DNA of 64,000 nt from Pseudomonas abietaniphila (GCF_900100795.1 NZ_FNCO01000016.1:1-64000); one strand, 5' to 3'; counted from the first letter of the stretch, positions 7,319-15,956 are shown. Program-made: numbers and translations. The notes: a model not told the origin generated them from the letters alone.

Positions 7319-8191
7319 TTAGATGGACGCAGGCACAACCGGGGGCCGAGCAAACCACGATCCTGTGTGCTCTTGCTGATCCATCGGCTCAATGAAGTCC
7401 CAGAGCAGGGACTGCCGAAACCTACGGGCAGTCCAATAAGCGGGGTCGGGCAATGCCTGTTTGAGATACGAGCAAATCAGCTTATTCATCTCACGGGAGC
7501 TCATCGGAACAGTCTTGCCCAGGCGGGACGGAAACAGGTAGTCATCAGGAGAAAGATCTTCTTGGTCAATGTAATCGGTCACGATTGGCCAGATATGATG
7601 AAACGAGCGCGCATATCTGGGTTGCCCAGTGAGTTCGTCGCCAGCTAGCTTGATCCTGACTATCGACTCGGAGACAGAAATGTCTTGCGCTTTGACCGCC
7701 TCGATGCGAGCCACGGTGATGCCACTCAACAACATCACAAATAGACATTGATCTCGGAGGCCCCCACGCAGCCGGACAAGATTCCCAAGAGAAACCAGTT
7801 GTTCCGTGCTGATGCGCCTTACCTTAGAGCTTGGCCCTGTGTTGAGGTGTTGAAAGATGGCCAGCTCTTGGATCGGTAGTGATGCGGCCAGAAGATCGAA
7901 ATCGGTTTCACCGACGCCCGTCACCTTGCCTGTCTGGCAGAACGCGAGGATGGATGTGGTGAGACCAGCCCTCACATCGGTAGCGGTTGGTGCGTGGCTA
8001 CTGGGTTCGTTTTTCTCAGCTGATTGTTGAAGATCATGGTAGTCGCGGTAGCCCAAGCCCTGTGCCGCTACCTCGTGGGCGAGGGATAAGGTTAACGAGT
8101 CCGGCCCAGGCCAGTTCTTCTGTAGTTTTTTAGCGATTCGGTTGAAGCCGCGTTTTTCGCGAAGATCAGCGAGAGAAATTGGTACGCGCAT
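7319..8191 (-). CDS. Degenerate tyrosine recombinase-like protein
   Basis: 290 aa from ATG 8191, chosen because a perfect GGAGG lies 7 bases upstream; the frame stays open to 8251. Residues 1-60 form a small N-terminal domain (LSLAHEVAAQGLGYRDYHDLQ) of a type I associate with plasmid and integrase-like proteins. From about residue 135, LRDQCLFVMLLSGITVARIEAVKAQDIS matches the start of a phage-integrase catalytic core with its first Arg. A TARRFRQSLLWDFIE segment near the C-terminus could replace the HxxR box. No clear catalytic Tyr follows, so the enzyme is probably inactive or regulatory. It marks the island as mobile in origin. Confidence 0.6.
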   Translation of the reverse strand: MRVPISLADLREKRGFNRIAKKLQKNWPGPDSLTLSLAHEVAAQGLGYRDYHDLQQSAEKNEPSSHAPTATDVRAGLTTSILAFCQTGKVTGVGETDFDLLAASLPIQELAIFQHLNTGPSSKVRRISTEQLVSLGNLVRLRGGLRDQCLFVMLLSGITVARIEAVKAQDISVSESIVRIKLAGDELTGQPRYARSFHHIWPIVTDYIDQEDLSPDDYLFPSRLGKTVPMSSREMNKLICSYLKQALPDPAYWTARRFRQSLLWDFIEPMDQQEHTGSWFARPPVVPASI

Positions 8192-8503
8192 GGCATCCTC
8201 CAATTCGTCAGCGGTGTCGGCTACCCCCTGACATTTGTCGGGTGCATGCATTGCAGAAGGAGTGAAACACCCTATGGCTAACCGCCTTCGCGAACCGACC
8301 GCTCGATTAGGGCACCGATCAGCTTACGCTAGCACAGTTAGAGCAGGTGTCCAGTGGGTTGGTTGATAAGAGGGAGACTTGCATGGCGATTCCCATCGGT
8401 GTTCTTCACTCAATCTTCTCAGTGTGGGGACGGGTACTGTTATTGCTAGCTGATTATCGAAGTCCGGTAAGCTGGCTCTCAGCATTAACAACTACAGGAT
8501 CGC
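8192..8503. other. Intergenic stretch
   Basis: About 310 bases upstream of the recombinase-like gene and before the next weak gene. It should hold the promoter of the leftward gene; no boxes or repeats stand out. Confidence 0.4.
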
Positions 8504-8869
8504 TTGTGGCTTCTGAAAAAAATATCCGAATCCCAGAGTAAACCGCTACCCGAGAGCGATAGCCCCATCTCAAATGAGACGCTGATGCTCGTGACGAAGT
8601 CTGAACGTCAGTATAGGAAGCGAAGGCGCAGGGAAAGGCGATGGGAACTCAATCGATTCTTCTGGTTCCTCGATGAGTATCCCAGTCAGGAGAGGTACAG
8701 ACCATTTACTGAAGACCGCAGAAACACGCGTCAGGAAATGGAGTATCACCGTCTCCGCCAAGTGATGAGTTGGACGTATTGGTCGCACATGAAGTCGTCC
8801 ACAGGCCTTAAATTTGCTGCCGCTGGAGGGCTGATTATCGTCTTGAGTTGGCTGGTCATGGACGGATGA
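8504..8869 (+). CDS. Small basic protein with C-terminal membrane segment
   Basis: 121 aa from a TTG at 8504, or 94 aa from ATG 8585. The middle is strongly basic and aromatic (RKRRRRERRWELNRFFWF). The C-terminus has one hydrophobic stretch of about 17 residues (FAAAGGLIIVLSWLVM), so it would be a tail-anchored protein with a cytoplasmic basic body. No family was recognised. It is probably real because the composition is coherent over its length; the start is uncertain. Confidence 0.45.
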   Translation: MWLLKKISESQSKPLPESDSPISNETLMLVTKSERQYRKRRRRERRWELNRFFWFLDEYPSQERYRPFTEDRRNTRQEMEYHRLRQVMSWTYWSHMKSSTGLKFAAAGGLIIVLSWLVMDG

Positions 8870-8963
8870 AGCGGTAAGGGCAGGCTTCAGCAAAAAATAC
8901 TTTCAGAACGTGTACTCTCATTTTTGCGGATCCGCGCACACGTCCTACATCAGCTCAATGCAA

Positions 8964-9191
8964 ATGGGGCAAGCTCAGTCAATCGAGGATCAGCGAATGC
9001 TTGGCTTAGTCGCTTTGCAAACTTGCGTACATGTGTTGGCTCGAGCGATAGCGTTTTACGCAGTGCTTTTCCCAGCGGGCCGCACTGCGCTAGAGACGTC
9101 TCCAGAGGACGCCCAGAATGTGGCGTGTTTCTGGGGCTTCACGAATGTTGAGATGGATCCTTGGTACGAGGAGCCTGGGAAGGATCGGTGA
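8964..9191 (+). CDS. Possible small hypothetical protein
   Basis: About 75 aa from ATG 8964 (the frame is open from 8910). The segment LGLVALQTCVHVLARAIAFY looks like an amphipathic helix and is followed by an acidic tail. There is no clear ribosome binding site and no recognised family. It lies among decayed genes and may itself be a remnant. Confidence 0.3.
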   Translation: MGQAQSIEDQRMLGLVALQTCVHVLARAIAFYAVLFPAGRTALETSPEDAQNVACFWGFTNVEMDPWYEEPGKDR

Positions 9192-9209
9192 GGCGGATGT
9201 CTTCCTCAC

Positions 9210-9687
9210 CTATTGCGAGCTTAGCCAAGCTTCCACTCTCTGCAGCCTGTTCAGTTCCAAAAGCTTGGGCTTGCCAAGATCCAGTACCCCAAGGAGCCGA
9301 CTTCTCGCCTCAGGGGAAGGGAACCATTCGGCGACTTCTACGCCGCAGTGCTTTGAATCGCTCAACGCCCATTTCACTACCATGTCTGCTGCAGCTCTGT
9401 AGTGATCAGCCATAAAGAGCCTTTTGTCCTCTTGGGGCCAGCCACGCTCTCCCATCTGCTCGGTGATATCAATGATGCCCGTATCACCGAAAAACACATC
9501 GGTATCTGGCTAGTGAATCCCTGCAAGCGATACTTTGGCGACGCCTGCCTCCTCGGTCAAAGTACGACAGGAAGTGCCACCCACCGGTGATGCACGCTGG
9601 GTGAGGGAAATTGATTGCGGCCTTGCCAGTTATGTAGTGCCGGCGAGGAACGCGTTTGAGGTCAAAATCGAAGAGCGGTTGCACCAT
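9210..9687 (-). pseudogene. Broken conserved hypothetical gene (frameshift plus stop)
   Basis: Two minus-strand frames join into one protein. The first, from ATG 9687, reads a Pro/His-rich start and then ITGGWHFLSYFDR. The coherent continuation EAGVAKVSLAGIH switches frame near 9551, hits a TAG, then resumes as PDTDVFFGDTGIIDITEQMG down to 9210. So there is one frameshift and one in-frame stop. The C-terminal part (MADHYRAAADMVVKWALSD, then a Trp-rich tail) is well preserved. The intact form would be about 158 aa. Function is unknown; it is evidence that this part of the island is decaying. Confidence 0.65.
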
Positions 9688-9774
9688 GTGACATGCCTCT
9701 GTGCGTCTGCGCTACTGATCGCCAGGACACACCCTGAAGACGGAAGACTGAGATGCAGCAAGTTTCCACCGCGC

Positions 9775-10421
9775 TCAGGGTCCAGCCGAACCATCAACAG
9801 CGAGAGAGATGCTCAGTCGCCAGGTAGCCTCGTCTGCGCGCTTGGTAAGCGTGTAGCCACCGCAATTCGGCACCTGATTAGTGATCTCGTAATCACGCCA
9901 GTCAGCCATAGCTCCACCATCAATGGTCTGCGGCCTGCGCTCGATCAGCCACGCCACCGCATTGATGAGTTGCCCATGGGAAAACACCGCGATGTCTTGT
10001 GCAGGATGATCCGCCAGCCTAGCTAGGCAAAGCTGGGCTCTAGACATGAAATCTAGGAACGACTCTGCACCGTCACCATTCGAGAACGCAGGATCTGATC
10101 TCGACCAGTAGGCGTCGATCCACTCACGCCGTTGGGCGACAGTCGTGTTTGCACATCGTGCTGGTTCAAGGTACGTGAACTCTTGAATTGGCCAAGTTTC
10201 AATTGGTGCGGCAGGAAAAGTGGTGGCGGTGGCCATCGCAGTCAGCTGAGCTCGGGAGAACGGCGATGCAACGATCAGATCCGGGCATGTGCGAAGGAAC
10301 GAGCCACGAGGTTCGCTTGGTCAGCCCCCTTCCGGGTGAGCGGAATTGTCGCGTGATCCAAGCTAGCTTCACCGGCGTTGGCCGCGCTTTCACCATGACG
10401 AATCAGCCTGACAGGCTTCAC
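9775..10421 (-). pseudogene. Frameshifted histidine phosphatase (phosphoglycerate-mutase-like)
   Basis: From a GTG at 10421 the frame reads VKPVRLIRHGESAANAG, the catalytic RHG motif of the histidine phosphatase superfamily, for 48 codons before a TGA at 10277-10275. Losing one base near 10284 shifts it to the frame PDLIVASPFSRAQLTA, the typical next block. That frame continues to 9775 and contains the second catalytic His in AVFSHGQLINAV. The reconstructed protein is about 215 aa and complete, so one indel has inactivated it. Either a recent mutation or a sequencing error could explain this. Confidence 0.8.
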
Positions 10422-10506
10422 CAACTGGAGACTCGCATGGGATCGAACATTCCTTTTTTCTAGGCTTGGCTCAGGGCTGCAGACGTTATGTCTGCGCCCT
10501 GAAAAA

Positions 10507-10617
10507 TCACTTTTTGGGCGGCGGAGGCGGCGGCGGAGATTTCGGAAGGTTTTTTCCGTGATCTTTAACGAAGCGCATTGGCGGGGGTGGAGGTGGCGGC
10601 GGCTTTTGATTGCTCAT
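10507..10617 (-). CDS. 36-residue proline-rich mini-protein
   Basis: The protein is MSNQK, then eight Pro, a 14-residue linker (MRFVKDHGKNLPKS), then seven Pro and KK. The start ATG has a strong AGGAG 6 bases upstream. The gene overlaps the last 53 bases of the membrane-protein gene in another frame. Two polyproline-helix arms and a basic linker suggest a binding peptide, for example for an SH3-like or membrane partner, and translation would depend on EF-P. No homologue is known to me. The ribosome site and reading frame are seen; the partnership with the upstream membrane protein is inferred. Confidence 0.6.
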   Translation of the reverse strand: MSNQKPPPPPPPPMRFVKDHGKNLPKSPPPPPPPKK

Positions 10618-11152
10618 GGTTTAGCTCCTGCTGGTGGGTATAGAACGGAACGAATGACAACACCGAGAGAATCATGGTGAGGGTTACGTAATTCGCTAAC
10701 GAAACGAGTTTCGCACCGCGTTTATCGTTGTTCACCGTGTTAACGGTTGCACCCTCAATGTAGTAGCTCAAAATGATCGTCTTGAAGTAGGTTTCTGCGT
10801 CATCGTCATTCTCTCCATGAACTGCGAAATGAGCCGTCGCATCTGCTCTGTACCTCTCCAATTCGGCCAAGGTGGGCAGGCCTCTATCGAAGTCGCGCAA
10901 TTGCCATGACGAACGAAAGTAATATGCGCCGCAAAGCAGGCACAGCACGGCGCACAGGTACAAAATCCAAAATGCAACGCCTGCAAAACCGTCTTCTGAG
11001 CTTGGTGCTTTGCCCAGCATGTAAGATAGAAATGAGAGTAGTACGCCCAGAATGGCGAGGGGAAGGTTGAGCCTAGAGATGAGCTTTTCTTTGCGCTCTA
11101 GCTCGTAAAAATAAATTTTCTCGTAAAAAGCAAACCTTGCTGTTTCGTCCAT
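10565..11152 (-). CDS. Three-helix membrane protein of unknown function
   Basis: 195 aa. Hydrophobic segments lie at about 28-48, 58-79 and 153-172; between the second and third is a soluble loop of about 70 residues rich in acidic residues. The N-terminus is charged (KIYFYELERKEKLISRL), giving a likely cytoplasmic start. AGCTC lies upstream of ATG 11152 as a weak ribosome site. The 3' end is overlapped by the proline-rich mini-gene, which implies a two-gene unit. Membrane proteins with few helices are common effectors in defence cassettes, but nothing here proves that role. Confidence 0.65.
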   Translation of the reverse strand: MDETARFAFYEKIYFYELERKEKLISRLNLPLAILGVLLSFLSYMLGKAPSSEDGFAGVAFWILYLCAVLCLLCGAYYFRSSWQLRDFDRGLPTLAELERYRADATAHFAVHGENDDDAETYFKTIILSYYIEGATVNTVNNDKRGAKLVSLANYVTLTMILSVLSFVPFYTHQQELNHEQSKAAATSTPANALR

Positions 11153-11543
11153 GTGAGCTCCTTCTGACCACAGAATACTGGCCTATTGTACCGTCACTTA
11201 ACGAGAGCACGAGCGATCTAGCTCGGCCAAAGCTAGCTCGGAACGTCAGCGTCTGCTGACCCTGCTGGGCCCGATTCAGGTATTCCAATATTTCTGGACG
11301 ATACTTCTGACAAGCCCGAGCTTTTCCGAGATTGTTTTCTGTCGAGACCTTGTGCTTTTAGCGTCCGAACGGACTCGGCGTTAAGGGGCTGCATGGATTT
11401 TCCCTGCGAGCGCTTGATGAGCTTGCCATCGCAAAATTGTTCACCTAGGCCAACAACCTCTACTGTTGGGCTCTCATTCCAAGTGGTTACTGATTATCAG
11501 TTGAGCCCTTTGAGCTTTGGATGTAGCTCAGTGTGCTAGGCGC
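11153..11543. other. Intergenic stretch, no confident gene
   Basis: Minus-strand frames here contain protein-like pieces (for example KARACQKYRPEILEYLN, translated around 11290-11330) but none has a start with a ribosome site, and stops interrupt them. It may be a gene remnant plus the promoter of the membrane-protein gene. Confidence 0.35.
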
Positions 11544-11756
11544 TCATGGTTTGCGGACAAGATGCTTCAGCTGCTCACGCGAGGCGACTATCTGGTCGCG
11601 GAGCTCTTCGGGATCAATAAACATCCCTCCTTCTGGTGTCACCCTGAGGGTTTTGAAGCTGTTTGCTGCCCGGATGAACTCGCGCTCACGCGTTTTTTCA
11701 CGCTCGGGGCGGCGGTCGGGGAACAGCCAAGCTATGAGGCGCTGGACAGTAATCAT
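11544..11756 (-). CDS. Possible small charged hypothetical protein
   Basis: 70 aa from ATG 11756, with 12 more residues if ATG 11792 is used. The body reads FIRAANSFKTLRVTPEGGMFIDPEELRDQIVASREQLKHLV, a plausible strand-then-helix fold rich in Arg and Glu. No family was recognised and there is no strong ribosome site. Codon character supports coding on this strand rather than the opposite one. Confidence 0.4.
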   Translation of the reverse strand: MITVQRLIAWLFPDRRPEREKTREREFIRAANSFKTLRVTPEGGMFIDPEELRDQIVASREQLKHLVRKP

Positions 11757-11966
11757 GTGTGCTCTGGTGGCCTGGTTACAACTGAGAATCATATAACGTG
11801 GGTTGCTGCACAGCCATTTAGGCGCCCACTTTTCATGGCCAGGTAGCTCGGTAATCCGAATGGCGTCATTGTGGAAATCCCTCTCCCTACTGATGGCTAG
11901 ATGATGACACCGTCTGGTTGTGCCCTCAATGCCCTCTATTTTAGCTCCAGCCTGCTGTGCTACTAG

Positions 11967-12185
11967 CTTTACGAAAAGCTTTACAGACCAGATTTGTCCG
12001 TCACTTCCAAGCGATTTTTCCTGGCTCCTTGCTTCCTCTTTCGATCTTTACAGAATCAGGAACCGCTAGCTTTACAGATTTTCAACCATGGCTATCAAAC
12101 TGATTTTTAAGGAGTTTGCTTTACAAAATTAGGTCTGGAAACGTTGATATCTATTAAAAATATCTATTAATCAGTCTGTTACAGA
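11967..12185 (+). repeat. Iteron-like CTTTACAGA direct repeats
   Basis: CTTTACAGA occurs exactly at 11979, 12046 and 12070. Variants lie at 11967 (CTTTACGAA), 12119 (CTTTACAAA) and 12177 (TGTTACAGA). The AT-rich 11-mer ATATCTATTAA occurs twice in a row at 12148-12171. All copies have the same orientation. This could be an origin-like or multi-site protein-binding region; no rep gene is in the window. Confidence 0.5.
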
Positions 12186-12244
12186 CTTTTATCAGCACCC
12201 CCGTTTTAGGATCCAAATGGATCGAGCGCGATAACAGTTTGAAA

Positions 12245-12280
12245 AAAAGCCCCCGGACAGCTCAGCTGCCGGGGGCTTTT
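12245..12280. terminator. Bidirectional hairpin terminator
   Basis: A 12-bp perfect stem AAAAGCCCCCGG / CCGGGGGCTTTT with a 12-base loop, flanked by A-tract and T-tract, so it can stop transcription from either side. It marks the boundary between the island and the core chromosome and lies downstream of the leftward DUF1348 gene. Confidence 0.85.
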
Positions 12281-12328
12281 TGTTGGGCCTGAATCCTGTG
12301 CGTTTCAGGTGTAAAGACCCGAAGCCTG

Positions 12329-12808
12329 TTACAGCCCCAGGTCCGACAGGCCAGGATGATCGTCAGGACGACGGCCCAGCGGCCAGTGGAATTTGCGCTC
12401 GGATTCCTTGATCGGCATGTCATTGATGCAGGCGAAACGGTTGGCCATCAGGCCGTCTTCGTTGAATTCCCAGTTTTCATTGCCGTAAGAGCGGTACCAG
12501 TTGCCTGAGTCGTCATGCCATTCGTAGGCGTAACGGACGGCAATGCGGTTGTCGGTGAAGGCCCACAGCTCTTTGATCAAGCGGTAATCCAGCTCTTTCT
12601 TCCACTTGCGAGTCAGAAAGCCCTTGGCTTCTTCACGGTTGATCGCGAACTCAGCGCGGTTGCGCCATTTGGTATCGAGCGTGTAGGCCAACGAGACTTT
12701 TTCCGGGTCACGGCTGTTCCAGCCATCTTCGGCCAGGCGGACCTTTTCGATGGCCGATTCGCGGGTGAAAGGGGGAAGTGGCGGGCGAGTTTGTGCAGTG
12801 GACGACAT
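12329..12808 (-). CDS. DUF1348 / NTF2-like (SnoaL fold) protein
   Basis: 159 aa from ATG 12808, with GGAGG just upstream. The sequence is almost entirely the conserved DUF1348 core: AEDGWNSRDPEKVSLAYT, KELDYRLIKELWAFTDNRI, YEWHDDSGNWYRSYGNENW and the closing WPLGRRPDDHPG. The family has a cone-shaped NTF2-like fold, often of unknown or ligand-binding function. It lies 62 bases downstream of a TetR gene on the same strand, so it is probably the gene that regulator controls. Confidence 0.88.
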   Translation of the reverse strand: MSSTAQTRPPLPPFTRESAIEKVRLAEDGWNSRDPEKVSLAYTLDTKWRNRAEFAINREEAKGFLTRKWKKELDYRLIKELWAFTDNRIAVRYAYEWHDDSGNWYRSYGNENWEFNEDGLMANRFACINDMPIKESERKFHWPLGRRPDDHPGLSDLGL

Positions 12809-12870
12809 AGCGAAGCCTCCAGACAATGATGAGTTCGGCGTTGGGTGAAGCGTTCTTGAAGCTCAGGCCA

Positions 12871-13440
12871 CTAGGACGAGGCCTGTTTGAGCAACAGCTG
12901 CGCAACGTCCTTTGCGCTGTCGGCGGCGCTGAAGTCCCCCATGACGCGGGCCATGGTGATGGCGCCTTCCATCAGAATCAGCAACTGTTTGGCCAGCGCT
13001 GACGGTTGCTCGATAGTCAGCTGCTCGCACAGCTCAAGCGTGTAATCGAACAACTTCTGTTTATGCAGTTTGGCGATCAAACGAATTGGATCGTTCGGAT
13101 CGCCAATCTCGCCGGCAGTGTTGATAAAGGCACAGCCGTGAAATCCTTCGGACTCGAACCAGCCTTTGAGCACGGCGAACATGTTGAGAATGCGCGCATC
13201 GGCGGTTTCAGCCTTGTCCGACTCCGTCCTGAACCACGTCATCCAGCGGACGTCGCGCGCATTCAGCGCTGCCGCGGCCACTTCGTCTTTGGTTGCGAAG
13301 TAACGGTAGATACTTTTTCTCGCGACGCCAGACGTTTTCACCAGCAGGTCCATGCCGGTGGCGTGGATGCCGTTCTGGTAGATCAGTTGCTCGGCGGTCG
13401 TGAGAATCTTTTCGCGTGTTTCGATCAGAGGTGCGTTCAT
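12871..13440 (-). CDS. TetR-family transcriptional regulator
   Basis: 189 aa. Residues about 7-52 form the TetR helix-turn-helix (REKILTTAEQLIYQNGIHATGMDLLV, then GVARKSIYRYFATKDEVAAAAL). The rest is a helical ligand-binding domain with a GCAFINTAGEIGD loop. ATG 13440 is chosen over upstream starts because a perfect palindrome, probably its own operator, occupies 13453-13466. It heads a two-gene leftward unit with the DUF1348 gene and is likely an autorepressor. Confidence 0.9.
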   Translation of the reverse strand: MNAPLIETREKILTTAEQLIYQNGIHATGMDLLVKTSGVARKSIYRYFATKDEVAAAALNARDVRWMTWFRTESDKAETADARILNMFAVLKGWFESEGFHGCAFINTAGEIGDPNDPIRLIAKLHKQKLFDYTLELCEQLTIEQPSALAKQLLILMEGAITMARVMGDFSAADSAKDVAQLLLKQASS

Positions 13441-13452
13441 GTGATTCAAGGT

Positions 13453-13466
13453 AGAACGATCGTTCT
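13453..13466. promoter_or_regulatory. Palindromic TetR operator candidate
   Basis: AGAACGATCGTTCT is a perfect 14-bp palindrome centred 20 bases before the TetR start codon, the usual place for TetR autoregulation. Confidence 0.75.
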
Positions 13467-13618
13467 CCATGGTCAAGTGACTTTTTGAAAAATCGTTGAT
13501 TCCGTTGGTCGGTGTCGCTGTTTGCAGATGAAGGATTTACCTGGGTGCCGAACTTGGGGGGCGAATGTGGATCAGTTTCAGTGGACCTTGATTCCGCCGT
13601 CCCTCATGACGCCAAGGG

Positions 13619-15787
13619 GTGACCAGCGTTTTGTTAAATTTCAAACCCGTCCTGCTGATGTGCCTGATGCTTGGCGTTGGTAGTTTCAACGTGATGGCTG
13701 CCGACGCGTCTGCCGCAAGCGCTGCACAGTCCTCGGCACCCGCCGATCCCGCTCCGGCCGCAGAGCCTGCCCAACCGGAAATTCTGGTGAAGGGCGGATT
13801 GCTCGGTGCAATCAGCTCCAGCATCGACAGCGTGCAGGACAAGCTGGATCTGGACGGAAATCTATTAGACTCCTGGCGCCTGCGTGCAGACCGTGCTGCG
13901 GATGAGCTCGATACGCTCGTCAACAAGCCGTTGGCGCGTTCGCCGTGGAGCATCATCAGCGACTTTCTGATTTTGTCAGTGGTGTGGATCGCGGCATTTT
14001 TGCTGCTCAATCGCATCGCGACGTTCATTGTGGGCCGCGTCTCTCGGCGGCGCCTGCTGATCAAGCGGGAGCGGGTCAAGGGCGTGCTGAGCTACGTTCT
14101 GCCTTTCACGATTCCGGCGGTGATCTGTCTGCCGCTGACGCTGTATGTCAGCCACTTCATGTCACCCTCGATCGGCCGTGCGCTGGCGTTATGTCTGGCG
14201 TATTCGACCAGCAGCGGCATCTTTTCCAGCTCAATATTGATGTCCGTCATCGTGCTTTTCAATTCGGGGCACAAGCGCACTGCGGTGCGCGTCATACGCG
14301 GCTACGCACCGCATCCGTTGTTCGTCATCGGCTTCCTCGCCGCCTTGAGTGACGCCCTGACCAGTCCGCAGATTTCCCGTCAGTTTGGCGGTAACGTCAC
14401 CACCAGCGTTGCGGCCTTTACCGGGTTGATGGCCTCGGTGATGTTCTGCATCGTGGTGATCAGGATGCGCAGGCCTGTGGCGCATCTGATTCGTAACCGG
14501 TCACTGAGCGCTCGTCTGGCACGGCCGGCGTTGCAACAGACGCTGAAGATTTTTTCGAGCCTCTGGCATTTGCCGATTCTGCTGATGATTCTGGTCTCGG
14601 CCGTCAACCTGATCGGCGCAGGCGAGGACAGTCAGGAAGCACTTCGGTGCGCGTTGCTGACCACCGTTTTGCTCATCGGCACGGTGTTCCTCAGCACGTT
14701 GTTTCAGCACATGTTCAAACCCGCCGAAGTTCACACCGGACGCGTCTATAAAGAGCGGCTGCTGAGTCTGCTGCATGCAGTGCTACGCATCGCGCTGGCG
14801 GTAGGATTTATCGAATTGCTGGGCAGGATCTGGGGTTTTTCGCTGTTCGAATTCGCCCAGCGCAATGCGTTGGGCAAGGTCATCAGCGACTCTCTCAGCA
14901 GCATCGGGCTGATTTTCCTGGTCACGTGGTTGCTGTGGGTGGTCATGGACACCGCGATTCAGGAGGCCCTCAAGCCGCCGACCACCAACCGCTCGTCGCG
15001 CCAGCCCAGCACGCGCGTGAAAACCATCCTTCCCCTGCTGCGCAACGCGATCAAAATTATCCTGGTGGTGATCTGCACCATCACCACAATGGCCAATCTG
15101 GGCATCAATGTCGCGCCTTTGCTGGCGGGTGCCGGGGTGGTCGGTCTGGCCATTGGTTTTGGTTCCCAGCAACTGGTTCAGGACGTGATCACCGGGCTGT
15201 TCATCATTATCGAGGACACCATTTCCATCGGCGACTGGGTGGTGCTGGACTCCGGTCACGCCGGTACGGTCGAGAGCCTGACGATTCGCACGTTGCGTCT
15301 GCGTGACGGCAAAGGCTTCGTGCATCCGGTGCCGTTTGGCCAGATCAAGGCGGTGACGAATCAGTCGCGCCAGTTCGCGTACGCGTTCTTCTCGTTCCAG
15401 TTCACGTACGATTCGGACGTCGATTCCGCGACATCGCTGATTCGCGAGGCGGGGCAGGCGATCAGCGATGACTTTCTGCTGGCGAGCAAGCTGCAAGGGC
15501 CGCTGGAGGTGTTCGGCCTGGATCGCATGGACATGAACGGGATCGTGATCACTGCACAGTTCCGGACGTCGTCAGGCGGGCAGTATGCGGTGAGTCGCGC
15601 GTTCAACGACAAACTCAAGCGCCTTGTGGATAAGTCGACGGATGTGCGTTTCGCGCAAACTTATCCACAGCTGATCATGAGCCCGCATAACGGACCCATG
15701 CTGCCGATGGAGGAGGGCGATGAGCAGCAGCCGTTGCCGGGCAAGGCCTCGGTGGTGAACAAGGATGGGTCGGAAAGTCCGGCGTAG
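13619..15787 (+). CDS. ybiO: YbiO-type mechanosensitive channel (MscS family)
   Basis: 722 aa, close to the length of E. coli YbiO (about 740). It starts at GTG 13619 with an AAGGGG ribosome site. A signal-like hydrophobic N-terminus is followed by an Ala/Pro-rich periplasmic stretch, then many membrane helices. The MscS pore signature lies at about 495-560: GVVGLAIGFGSQQLVQDVITG, then the beta domain beginning EDTISIGDWVVLDSG. Such channels open under hypo-osmotic shock in the inner membrane. It stands alone between the TetR unit and lhr, which is convergent. Confidence 0.88.
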   Translation: MTSVLLNFKPVLLMCLMLGVGSFNVMAADASAASAAQSSAPADPAPAAEPAQPEILVKGGLLGAISSSIDSVQDKLDLDGNLLDSWRLRADRAADELDTLVNKPLARSPWSIISDFLILSVVWIAAFLLLNRIATFIVGRVSRRRLLIKRERVKGVLSYVLPFTIPAVICLPLTLYVSHFMSPSIGRALALCLAYSTSSGIFSSSILMSVIVLFNSGHKRTAVRVIRGYAPHPLFVIGFLAALSDALTSPQISRQFGGNVTTSVAAFTGLMASVMFCIVVIRMRRPVAHLIRNRSLSARLARPALQQTLKIFSSLWHLPILLMILVSAVNLIGAGEDSQEALRCALLTTVLLIGTVFLSTLFQHMFKPAEVHTGRVYKERLLSLLHAVLRIALAVGFIELLGRIWGFSLFEFAQRNALGKVISDSLSSIGLIFLVTWLLWVVMDTAIQEALKPPTTNRSSRQPSTRVKTILPLLRNAIKIILVVICTITTMANLGINVAPLLAGAGVVGLAIGFGSQQLVQDVITGLFIIIEDTISIGDWVVLDSGHAGTVESLTIRTLRLRDGKGFVHPVPFGQIKAVTNQSRQFAYAFFSFQFTYDSDVDSATSLIREAGQAISDDFLLASKLQGPLEVFGLDRMDMNGIVITAQFRTSSGGQYAVSRAFNDKLKRLVDKSTDVRFAQTYPQLIMSPHNGPMLPMEEGDEQQPLPGKASVVNKDGSESPA

Positions 15788-15956
15788 CGGCAGAAACGTG
15801 AGCGGTGGCGGGCTTGGTGCGGGCCATGTTCGGACGAATGCGGCGGGTGAGCAGCATCATCGGTGAATGACAGACCGCGTTCGCGGCCCTCGTAACCTCG
15901 GACTGCTCCTACAGGAAGCACATCTATCTCACGAGCGCGTCAGCGGCATAGCGGCC

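Larger units (their letters stand above)
11757..12328. other. AT-rich non-coding stretch with repeated motif
   Basis: No gene is seen. The right part is clearly lower in GC than its surroundings and holds five CTTTACAGA-like direct repeats and two ATATCTATTAA repeats, followed by a terminator hairpin. Confidence 0.5.
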
